NCBI RefSeq assembly: GCF_013149805.1
Contig: NZ_JABEZT010000007.1
Span: 142,557-206,556 of the forward strand
Length of the DNA: 64,000 bases
Reading direction: 5' to 3'
Source: Isoptericola chiayiensis
GTDB taxonomy: Bacteria > Actinomycetota > Actinomycetes > Actinomycetales > Cellulomonadaceae
Positions 48,911 through 56,075 of this stretch are shown here, one piece after another (position 1 is the stretch's first letter; every line of letters starts with the position of its first letter). A program made the position numbers and the translations under genes. The notes under the pieces are model-generated. The model did no database searches. It worked only from the letters and a program-made list of their open reading frames with translations, and was not told the origin of the DNA.

Positions 48911-48969
48911 GAACGAACCTGCTTTCTGACTTCGGGGGTGGAGTGTGCGGCTGCCGGGTTCCGGTCGGG

Positions 48970-49224
48970 TCAGGCCCCGAAGAGCCAGAAGGCCCCGAGC
49001 CCGAGGACGTAGTCGAGCGCCGTGACGAACAGCATCGCCACCGTGACGAACACGATGACGACGATCGTGTAGTTGATCAGCTCCGAGCGGGTCGGCGTGA
49101 CGACCTTGCGGAGCTCACCCACGACCTGGCGGACGAACAGGGCGATGCGACCGAAGAAGCCACGGCGTTCCGTGTCCGTTCCGGCGCCGTGCGCCCCAGA
49201 GGCCTCGGCCGGCGACTCGCTCAC
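48970..49224 (-). CDS. secE: Protein translocase subunit SecE
   Basis: 84 residues: a soluble N-terminus, an amphipathic helix ([20 protein letters not shown]), the PTRSEL motif and a single C-terminal membrane helix ([20 protein letters not shown]). Clamps SecY. GTG start 49224-49222. Between tRNA-Trp and nusG, the standard order. Confidence 0.97.
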   Translation of the reverse strand: MSESPAEASGAHGAGTDTERRGFFGRIALFVRQVVGELRKVVTPTRSELINYTIVVIVFVTVAMLFVTALDYVLGLGAFWLFGA

Positions 49225-49360
49225 TTCGACTACCCCGTTTCGCGTTCACACCGCAGCCACGCCGCCTGCCGGCGGCGCACCCACGGCACATACTCCTGGC
49301 GTCCGAGGACACGCGGTCGCATGGCCCCGCTGCGCGCGGCCCCGCGGGGGAACACGCTGG

Positions 49361-49433
49361 CAGGGTAGACAGGACTCGAACCTGCAACCTGCGGTTTTGG
49401 AGACCGCTGCGCTACCAATTGCGCCACTACCCT
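49361..49433 (-). tRNA. trnW: tRNA-Trp (CCA anticodon)
   Basis: 73-nt cloverleaf on the minus strand: acceptor AGGGTAG pairs with CTACCCT before discriminator G, the anticodon loop CTCCAAA gives CCA, and the T arm has GGTTCGAGTCC. No CCA is encoded. It is the usual neighbour upstream of secE-nusG. Confidence 0.97.
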
Positions 49434-49600
49434 TCGTGCTCGACGGTTCCCGCTCGCTACGCCCGAGGGCGCAGGCCAGCATGGCGGCCGTCAACCACCG
49501 AGGGACTACTGTACGCGAACCTGGGCCCTGGGTCGAACCACCTCCCGCACGACGTCGGTCACACGGCGGGGTCGCGCGGCCCGGGTGCCAGACTGACCCC

Positions 49601-50617
49601 GTGCGCGACCTGGCCCTCCTCCCGAAAGCCCACCTCCACCTGCACTTCACCGGCTCGCTCCGGGTGTCGTCGCTGCGCGAGATGTCGGCGGCGCACGGGA
49701 TGCGGCTCCCGCACGCCCTGACCGACGGCGTCGCCCTGCGGGTGCCCGCCGACGAGCGCGGCTGGTTCCGGTTCCAGCGGTTGTACGACGCCGCCCGGCA
49801 CTGCGTCCGCTCCGAGGCCGACATGCGCCGCCTCGTGGACGAGGCCGCGGCCGACGACGCGGCGGAGGGGTCGGGACGCCTCGAGATCCAGGTGGACCCG
49901 ACCTCCTACGCCCCGTTCGTCGGCGGCATCACGCCCGCGCTCGAGATCGTGCTGGACGAGGCGCGGTCCGCGAGCGCCCGGCACGGCGTGGAGGTGGCGG
50001 TTGTCGTCGCGGCGTCGCGGATGCGCCACCCGCTGGACGCGCGCACCCTGGCGCGGCTGGCCGCCCGGTACGCCGGCGACGGGCCGGGCGAGGTGGTCGG
50101 GTTCGGGCTCAGCAACGACGAGCGCCGCGGGGACACGTCCGCGTTCGCGCACGCGTTCCGGATCGCGCAGCGGGCCGGGCTGGCGTCGGTGCCGCACGGC
50201 GGGGAGCTGCTCGGCCCGGGGCACGTGCGCGAGGTGGTCGGTGCGCTGGCACCGGACCGGCTGGGGCACGGCGTGCGATCGATCGAGGACCAGAGCCTGC
50301 TGGCCTCGCTCGTGGAGTCGGGGGTGGCGCTGGAGGTGTGCCCCGCCTCCAACGTCTCGCTCGGCGTCTACTCCCACGACGAGGACGTGCCGTTGCGCGA
50401 GCTGTTCGACGCCGGTGCCCAGGTGGCGCTCGGCGCCGACGACCCGCTGCTGTTCGGCTCGCGCCTGCTGGACCAGTACGAGACGGCGCGCACGGTGCAC
50501 GGCTTCAGCGACGCCGAGCTGGCCGACCTGGCACGGTCCTCGATCCGGGCGTCCCGGGCTTCCGAGGGCACCAGGAAGCGGCTGCTCGACGGTGTGGACG
50601 ACTGGCTGGCCGCGTGA
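49601..50617 (+). CDS. add: Adenosine deaminase family protein
   Basis: Zinc amidohydrolase-type purine deaminase of 338 residues. Metal and catalytic motifs are PKAHLHLHFTGSLR (HxH), SVPHGGELLG (His and the Glu proton shuttle), DRLGHGVRS, CPASNVSLG and LGADDPLLFG (Asp). The position after HLHFTGS differs from the usual HLDG/HLEGSL signature, so the preferred substrate (adenosine, adenine or another purine) is uncertain. GTG start 49601 directly before the conserved core. It is transcribed away from tRNA-Trp. Confidence 0.85.
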   Translation: MRDLALLPKAHLHLHFTGSLRVSSLREMSAAHGMRLPHALTDGVALRVPADERGWFRFQRLYDAARHCVRSEADMRRLVDEAAADDAAEGSGRLEIQVDPTSYAPFVGGITPALEIVLDEARSASARHGVEVAVVVAASRMRHPLDARTLARLAARYAGDGPGEVVGFGLSNDERRGDTSAFAHAFRIAQRAGLASVPHGGELLGPGHVREVVGALAPDRLGHGVRSIEDQSLLASLVESGVALEVCPASNVSLGVYSHDEDVPLRELFDAGAQVALGADDPLLFGSRLLDQYETARTVHGFSDAELADLARSSIRASRASEGTRKRLLDGVDDWLAA

Positions 50618-50754
50618 GACGTGCGCCCGTGAGGTCACGGGACGGTGTCGATCCTCGGGAGATCGGCCGCGCCGGGTCGCCGTGCGGCGGGCGCCGGTGC
50701 ACCGTAGGAGTCGCGGACCCCGCCCGACGGTGACCGCACCCGGGAGGTGGAGGC

Positions 50755-51750
50755 ATGACCACGACGACGACGCGCCGTCGCTGCGCCGCGGCGACGATCG
50801 CCGTGCTGCTGCTGCTCCTGCCCGGGTGCGCGGCCCTGTCCGAGCTGACCTCGGCCGACCCGGCGTCCGGTTCGTCCCCGTCGACGGCGGAGTCGCCGAC
50901 CCCTGCCGCGTCCGTCCCGGCCTCCCCGACGCCGGAGCCCACGGCGCCGGCCGACCCCACGCCGTCGGACACTCCGACGCCGGAGCCCACCCCGAGCGCG
51001 GAGGCCACGCCGTCGCCCAGCCCGACGCCGACCGCGTCCGCTCCGGCCGAGGAGTCCGAGGCAGAGGGCACGGACGACGCCGCGAAGAAGGACCAGAAGA
51101 AGAAGGACGAGAAGAAGCAGAAGAAGACCCCCGAGCCGGAGCCCGAGCCGCAGTACCTGCAGGTCGGAGCCACGGGCGCCGAGGTCAGCGCGCTGCAGGA
51201 GCGCCTGGTCGAGCTGGGCTACTACCTGCCGGGCGTGGACGGCGTGTTCGGACCGATGACGCAGCAGGCGGTGTGGGCGCTGCAGAAGTCGGCCGGCCTG
51301 TACCGCGACGCCGTCGTCGGCCCGAACACCGAGGCCGCGCTGGACGACGGCGTGCGGCCCTCACCGGTGTCGTCGTCGGGCAAGGTCGTCGAGATCGACC
51401 TCGACCGCCAGCTCCTGCTCGCCGTCGAGGACGGGCGCGTGGTGCGCACGTTCAACGCGTCGTCGGGCAACGGTGAGACGTTCGAGGCCAAGGGCCGCAC
51501 CTACCGGGCGACGACGCCGACCGGGACGTACGCCGTCTACATGGAGCGCGACTACCTGCACGAGTCGACCCTCGAGCTCGGGTCGATGTACCGGCCCAAG
51601 TACTTCACGGGCGGCATCGCCGTCCACGGGTCCGGGTCGATCCCGCCGTACCCGGCGTCGCACGGCTGCATCCGGGTGTCGAACTCGGCGATGAACTGGC
51701 TCTGGGACTCCTGGGGGATGCCGCAGGGCACGACCGTCGTCGTGCACTGA
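50755..51750 (+). CDS. L,D-transpeptidase lipoprotein with peptidoglycan-binding domain
   Basis: 331 residues. A lipoprotein signal ends in LLPGC (lipidated Cys25). A Pro/Thr/Ser-rich spacer (about 30-100) is followed by a strongly basic Lys stretch (about 109-125). A PG_binding_1 domain (about 135-195, GAEVSALQERLVELGYYLPG) and a YkuD catalytic domain (about 207-331) follow. The active site reads SHGCIRV with Cys305. It likely forms 3-3 peptidoglycan cross-links or attaches proteins on the outer face of the membrane. GTG or ATG alternatives are not needed: ATG 50755 has GGAGGTGGAGGC immediately upstream. Converges on murB. Confidence 0.9.
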   Translation: MTTTTTRRRCAAATIAVLLLLLPGCAALSELTSADPASGSSPSTAESPTPAASVPASPTPEPTAPADPTPSDTPTPEPTPSAEATPSPSPTPTASAPAEESEAEGTDDAAKKDQKKKDEKKQKKTPEPEPEPQYLQVGATGAEVSALQERLVELGYYLPGVDGVFGPMTQQAVWALQKSAGLYRDAVVGPNTEAALDDGVRPSPVSSSGKVVEIDLDRQLLLAVEDGRVVRTFNASSGNGETFEAKGRTYRATTPTGTYAVYMERDYLHESTLELGSMYRPKYFTGGIAVHGSGSIPPYPASHGCIRVSNSAMNWLWDSWGMPQGTTVVVH

Positions 51751-51780
51751 CGCCCGACCGCGACGGGCCGGTCGGGCGTC
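51749..51780. terminator. Bidirectional terminator between L,D-transpeptidase gene and murB
   Basis: 11-bp perfect stem (51749-51759 with 51770-51780) and a 10-nt loop that overlaps both stop codons of the two convergent genes. Confidence 0.8.
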
Positions 51781-52957
51781 AGAGCGCGACGCCCACCAGG
51801 ACGGGCTCGGGCTCCAGGGCGACGCCGAACGTCTCACGCACCCCGGCGCGGACCGTGCGGGCGAGCGCCACGAGGTCCTGCGCCGTCGCTCCCCCGCGGT
51901 TGGTCAGCGCGAGCGTGTGGCGGGTGGACAGCCGCGCCGGGGAGTGCTCACCGGCCACGCCGTAGCCCTTGTCGAACCCGGCGCGGTCGATCAGCCACGC
52001 CGCCGACGTCTTGACCTGCCCGTCGCCGGCCGGGAACCGCGGCGCCTCGGCCGGCAGCGCCTCGGCGTCCGCCGCCGGAAGGATCGGGTTGGTGAAGAAC
52101 GAGCCCGCCGACCAGCGGTCGTGGTCCGGCGCAGCCGCTCCCCCGACGCCGTCGAGCAGCATCCCCTTGCCGCCGCGCAGCTCCAGCACGGCCGCGCGCA
52201 CGTCCGACGACGGCGTACGCTGCCCCACCTCGACGCCGAGGCGGCGTGCCAGCTCGGGGTAGACGACCGGCTCGGACAGCGATCCGATGCGCATCTGCAG
52301 GTTCACCTCCAGCACCACGTACCGGGGGGTCGGGTACCAGACCTCGCCGTCGGGCGACGTGGAGGCGCGCATCGACCGCTTGAGGACGCTCGTGCGGTAG
52401 CCGAACCCGAGCTCGCTCAGGGTGAGCGTCCGCCGTCGACCCGTGGCCCGGTCCCAGGTGCGCACCGAGGCGATCACGCCGGACACCTCCTGGCCGTAGG
52501 CGCCGATGTTCTGCACCGGGGCCGCGCCCAGCGTCCCGGGGATGCCGGAGAGCGCCTCGACCCCGATCCACTCGTTGGCGACCGCCTCGGCGACGAACGC
52601 GTCCCAGTCCTGACCGGCCGGCAGGGTGAGGTTCGCGCCGCCGCAGGCCGGGCCCTCCAGCTCGCAGGAGGCCGACAGGTCCGCGTCCAGGCCGGAACGC
52701 ACGTCCCGCACCACGACGCCGTCGAACCCCTCGTCGGAGACCAGCAGGTTGGAACCGCCGCCGACCACCAGCAACGGCGTCTCGGCGTCGTCGGCAGCGC
52801 GCACGGCGTCGATCAGCTCGGCCTCGGAGGTGGCCTCCACGTACCCGCCCACCGGGCCTCCGACGCGCAGCGTCGTCAGGTCGGACAGGTTCGGGGAGGC
52901 GTCCGGGCCCAGGGCGGGGCGGGCGGCCCCGGCGGGCTTCGCGGCGGTCTGGCTCAC
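51779..52957 (-). CDS. murB: UDP-N-acetylmuramate dehydrogenase
   Basis: Flavoenzyme reducing UDP-GlcNAc-enolpyruvate to UDP-MurNAc. 392 residues: TTLRVGGPVGGYVEA, the FAD-binding VVGGGSNLLVSDEGFDGVVV, IGVEALSGIPGTLGAAPVQN, GAYGQEVS and the end HSPARLSTRHTLALTNRGGA. GTG start 52957-52955 overlaps the MFS gene's stop as GTGA, so murB is translationally coupled to a transporter gene. Confidence 0.96.
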   Translation of the reverse strand: MSQTAAKPAGAARPALGPDASPNLSDLTTLRVGGPVGGYVEATSEAELIDAVRAADDAETPLLVVGGGSNLLVSDEGFDGVVVRDVRSGLDADLSASCELEGPACGGANLTLPAGQDWDAFVAEAVANEWIGVEALSGIPGTLGAAPVQNIGAYGQEVSGVIASVRTWDRATGRRRTLTLSELGFGYRTSVLKRSMRASTSPDGEVWYPTPRYVVLEVNLQMRIGSLSEPVVYPELARRLGVEVGQRTPSSDVRAAVLELRGGKGMLLDGVGGAAAPDHDRWSAGSFFTNPILPAADAEALPAEAPRFPAGDGQVKTSAAWLIDRAGFDKGYGVAGEHSPARLSTRHTLALTNRGGATAQDLVALARTVRAGVRETFGVALEPEPVLVGVAL

Positions 52958-54222
52958 GGATCCAGGGTAGACGGGCCACGCAGGGGCCGGGCCGCGCCCG
53001 CGACGAACAGCCCGACCACCACGGGCAGGGCCAGCACCAGCAGAGCGAGCCGGTAGCCCGTGTAGTGGGCGAGGAAGCCGATGAGCGCCGGGCCGACGAA
53101 GAACGCCGAGTAGCCGACGGTCGAGACGACGGCGACGCGCAGGGCGGCGCGCCGCGGGTCGTCGGACGCCGCCGACATCCCCATCGGGAAGCCGAGCCCG
53201 GAGCCCACGCCCCACAGGAACACGCCCAGGAGCGCGAGCGGCAGGCTGGGCACGAGCGCGAACAGCGAGACGCCGACCAGGGCGCAGGCGCCGCTGGCGC
53301 GCAGCACGGGGACGCGCCCGAACCGGTCGATGATCTCGGTGCCGACCAGGCGGGTCACGGTCATCGCGACGAGGAACACCGCGAGCGCCACCGCCCCGAT
53401 CCCGTCCCCGGTCCCGAACCCGTCGACGGTGGCCAGGCCCACCCAGTCGTTGGCGGCGCCCTCGGTGAGGGCGGCGGCGAGCACGACGAGCCCGATGAGC
53501 AGCGTGCGCGGCTCGCGCCACGTGGCGAGCGTGTCCTTGACGGTGTGGCCGTGGGACGGCTCGACGGCGGTGGCCGGGTCGGCGACCGCGTCCTGCGCGC
53601 CGGGCTGCGAGACGTCGGGGCCGGCGTCGTGCGCGGGCAGGAACGCCCGGACGCACAGCGCCACGGCGAGGGCGTCGAGGACGACGACGGTGGTCAGGTG
53701 GGCGGTGAGCGGCACCTGCGCCCAGGCGGCGAGCGCGCCGACACCGGCGCCGGCGACCGTGCCGAAGGAGAACGCGGCGTGGAAGCGCGGCATGATCGCC
53801 TTGCCGAGCTTCTGCTCGACGACGGCGCCCTCGAGGTTCATCGCGGCGTCCCAGACACCCATGCCCATGCCGCCGAGGAAGAGCCCGACGCGCACGAGCC
53901 AGGGCAGGTCGACATCGATGGCCACCGTGGCGACGGTGAAGCCGGTGGCGGCGAGGACGGCGAACCCGAGGACGGTGCGCGCCGCGCCGCGGCGGGAGGC
54001 GATCATCCCGGACAGCGGCAGGGCGCAGATCGAACCGATCGACGCGGTGAGCAGGAGGACGCCCATCTGGGCCTCGGTGAACCCGAGACCGTCCCGCACG
54101 GCGGGGATGCGCGAGGCCCAGGTCGCCATGCCGAACCCGGCGGCGACGAAGACGCCGTAGACGGCGACGACGGCGGCACGCAGGTGGCGCGCGTCGGGCC
54201 GTGCGGAGGCAGAGGTGGTCAC
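52954..54222 (-). CDS. MFS transporter
   Basis: A 422-residue membrane protein with twelve predicted helices. It has the motif FGMATWASRIPAVRDGLG at the first helix, SGMIASRRGAARTVLG (loop 2-3) and a hydrophilic central loop (about 200-235). It resembles the FucP/YbjJ-like MFS branch; substrate unknown, possibly a sugar given the divergent LacI-type regulator. GTG start 54222-54220. It shares a 97-bp intergenic region with the regulator and overlaps murB by 4 nt. Confidence 0.87.
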   Translation of the reverse strand: MTTSASARPDARHLRAAVVAVYGVFVAAGFGMATWASRIPAVRDGLGFTEAQMGVLLLTASIGSICALPLSGMIASRRGAARTVLGFAVLAATGFTVATVAIDVDLPWLVRVGLFLGGMGMGVWDAAMNLEGAVVEQKLGKAIMPRFHAAFSFGTVAGAGVGALAAWAQVPLTAHLTTVVVLDALAVALCVRAFLPAHDAGPDVSQPGAQDAVADPATAVEPSHGHTVKDTLATWREPRTLLIGLVVLAAALTEGAANDWVGLATVDGFGTGDGIGAVALAVFLVAMTVTRLVGTEIIDRFGRVPVLRASGACALVGVSLFALVPSLPLALLGVFLWGVGSGLGFPMGMSAASDDPRRAALRVAVVSTVGYSAFFVGPALIGFLAHYTGYRLALLVLALPVVVGLFVAGAARPLRGPSTLDP

Positions 54223-54257
54223 GGGACAACGATCTCCGGCGCCGCCCGCGCGGTCAA

Positions 54258-54268
54258 ATCGTTTCGAT
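54258..54268. promoter_or_regulatory. Candidate LacI-family operator
   Basis: ATCG-TTT-CGAT, an inverted repeat within the A/T-richest part of the divergent MFS/lacI intergenic region (AAATCGTTTCGATCC). LacI-type operators are palindromes of this kind; assignment is by position and symmetry only. Confidence 0.45.
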
Positions 54269-54319
54269 CCAGGTGCGCCGGTAGGCTGGCGCGCACTTGC
54301 CGGGCCTGGAAGGAGTGGC

Positions 54320-55399
54320 ATGGGTCGCACACCGAGCAGCCGACCGACGTTGGCGCGCGTCGCCGAACGCGCCGGGGTGTCCGTCTCGACCGCGTCCCTC
54401 GCGTTCTCGGGATCGGGCCCCATCACCCCGGAGACCCGGGACAAGGTGCTCGCCGCCGCCTCCGAGCTCGGGTACACCGGACCCAACCCCCTCGGACGCC
54501 AGCTGCGCCGCGGGCGGTCCGGCATCGTCGGCGTCGTCATCGGCGACCACCCGGGCCGGGCCTTCCGGGACCCCGTGGCCGTGCAGGTGCTGGACGGGCT
54601 GGTCGACGTGCTGGGCACCGAAGGGCTCGGCGTGCTGCTGATCCCGGGGGTGGACCTCGGCCAGGACGCCGTCGACCCGCTGCTCGAGACGGCCGCGATG
54701 GACGTCGCCGTCCTGGTGTGGGGGGTGCTCAGCGAGGACCCGACCCTCAACGCGCTGCAACGCCGCAACGTCCCCGTCGTCGTCGGCGAGGGTCGTGCCG
54801 TGGAGGGGGCACCGCTCGTCGCGCTGGAGGACCGCGCCGGTGCCGCCGAGGCAGTGCGCCACCTCGTCGAGCTCGGGCACACACGGATCGCCGAGATCTC
54901 CCTGCCGTTCGGCCGGGGCGAACGGTCCGGACCCGCCGACGCCGAACGCCTGGCGTGCGCCGACCGCACCCCCACCGCGCACCGCATGGCCGGGATCCGC
55001 GACGTCGTCGACCCGGTCATCACGTGGGAGACCCCCGCCTCGCTCGTGGAGCACGGCCGCGACGCCGCCACGGAGATCCTCGGTACGTGGGTGCCGGCGT
55101 CGGAACGGCCCACCGCGATCGTGGCGCACTCCGACCTGCTGGCCGCGGGTGCCGTCATCGCGGCGCGCGAGCTCGGCCTGAGCATCCCCGAGGACGTCTC
55201 GATCGCCGGGTTCGACGGCCTCGACCTGCCCTGGCTCTCCCCCGACGTGCTCACCAGCGTCCACCAGCCGCTGCGGGAGAAGGGCGCCCGGCTCGGCCGG
55301 GCGGTCATCGACCTGCTGGCCGGCGAGGAGCCCACGTCGATCGCGCTGCCCGTCGGGCTCGTCCCCGGGACGACCACCGGTCCGGTACCCCGGACGTAG
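54320..55399 (+). CDS. LacI family transcriptional regulator
   Basis: 359 residues: N-terminal helix-turn-helix (about 9-30, PTLARVAERAGVSVSTASLA), hinge helix region (about 45-60, PNPLGRQLRRGRSG) and a periplasmic-binding-protein-like effector domain ending FDGLDLPWLSPDVLTSVHQP. Residue SLAFSGSG departs slightly from the usual VSRVLNG context. ATG 54320 has AAGGAG upstream. It is divergent from the MFS gene, which it probably represses together with murB downstream in that operon; the effector is unknown. Converges on the siderophore operon, with the repeat array between them. Confidence 0.92.
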   Translation: MGRTPSSRPTLARVAERAGVSVSTASLAFSGSGPITPETRDKVLAAASELGYTGPNPLGRQLRRGRSGIVGVVIGDHPGRAFRDPVAVQVLDGLVDVLGTEGLGVLLIPGVDLGQDAVDPLLETAAMDVAVLVWGVLSEDPTLNALQRRNVPVVVGEGRAVEGAPLVALEDRAGAAEAVRHLVELGHTRIAEISLPFGRGERSGPADAERLACADRTPTAHRMAGIRDVVDPVITWETPASLVEHGRDAATEILGTWVPASERPTAIVAHSDLLAAGAVIAARELGLSIPEDVSIAGFDGLDLPWLSPDVLTSVHQPLREKGARLGRAVIDLLAGEEPTSIALPVGLVPGTTTGPVPRT

Positions 55400-55408
55400 A
55401 CCGACCGC

Positions 55409-55508
55409 CGAGGGAGGCGACTCCCCGCGAGGTAGGTTGCCCACCTCGCGGGAGGTTCGCCTACCTCGCGGTGGAATTGCCTACCCCGCGTGAGGTCGGC
55501 CTACCTCG
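55409..55508. repeat. 20-bp-phased CGAGGTAGGC repeat array, copy 2
   Basis: Two forward units (CGAGGGAGGC at 55409, CGAGGTAGGT at 55428) are followed by four inverted units at 55439 (GCCCACCTCG), 55459 (GCCTACCTCG), 55479 (GCCTACCCCG) and 55499 (GCCTACCTCG), exactly 20 bp apart. The forward unit at 55428 and inverted unit at 55439 form a near-perfect stem. The last 16 or so codons of the acyltransferase gene and its TAG stop are read from the inverted units. Confidence 0.85.
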
Positions 55509-56075
55509 CGAGAGGGCGAGCGCGCGCTCCCGGGTGAGGAAGGCGAGCATCGCGTCCTTGGGTCCGTGCGGCGACTCGAAGTGGATCTTCCCGGCAGGCT
55601 CGAACCCCATCGCGACCATCCGCGCGATCGCCGCGCGGTGACGCACGTCCGGCTCGACCACGATCCGTCGCACGGCCGGCAGCGCGAACCCGAACGCCAG
55701 CAGCGCCGGACCGAGCGCCGGCCACCCGGACCGCCGCGACCCCAGGAAGAAGTGCGCCCCGACGTCACCGGGCTCGACGTCGTAGGCCGCCGCCACCGGG
55801 TCGTCCTCCGGGTGGTAGAGCTGGACCATCGCCACGGGCTCCCCCGCGTCCCGCACCAGGTAGGCGTGGTGCGTCGGCAGGGACGCCACGAACTCGTAGG
55901 TCTCGCGCAGCTCGTCCCGGGTCAGCGCACCGAGCCCGAAGAACGCCGCGTTCGGGCCGGTCACCCAGGCGTGCAGCACGTCGACGTCGGCCGCGGGGTC
56001 GAGCACGTGCACCGAGATCGCGCCTGACCGCCACACCTCGGACCCGGGCTCCCCCGTCAGCAGTCGTTCCGTCAT
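55461..56075 (-). CDS. GNAT-type siderophore acyltransferase (second copy)
   Basis: 204 residues of the AlcB/IucB/RhbD branch of GNAT enzymes, which acylate N-hydroxylated diamines. Visible pieces: VLHAWVTGPNAAFFGLGA, VAMVQLYHPEDDPVAAAYDV, DVGAHFFLGS and the CoA-binding C-terminal half VEPDVRHRAAIARMVAMGFE. It is probably a DesC/DesH-like enzyme choosing a different acyl group from the N-terminal domain of the fused gene upstream. The last 16 residues come from the intergenic repeat and are not expected to be conserved. ATG 56075-56073 overlaps the amidase stop as ATGA. Confidence 0.85.
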   Translation of the reverse strand: MTERLLTGEPGSEVWRSGAISVHVLDPAADVDVLHAWVTGPNAAFFGLGALTRDELRETYEFVASLPTHHAYLVRDAGEPVAMVQLYHPEDDPVAAAYDVEPGDVGAHFFLGSRRSGWPALGPALLAFGFALPAVRRIVVEPDVRHRAAIARMVAMGFEPAGKIHFESPHGPKDAMLAFLTRERALALSRGRPTSRGVGNSTAR

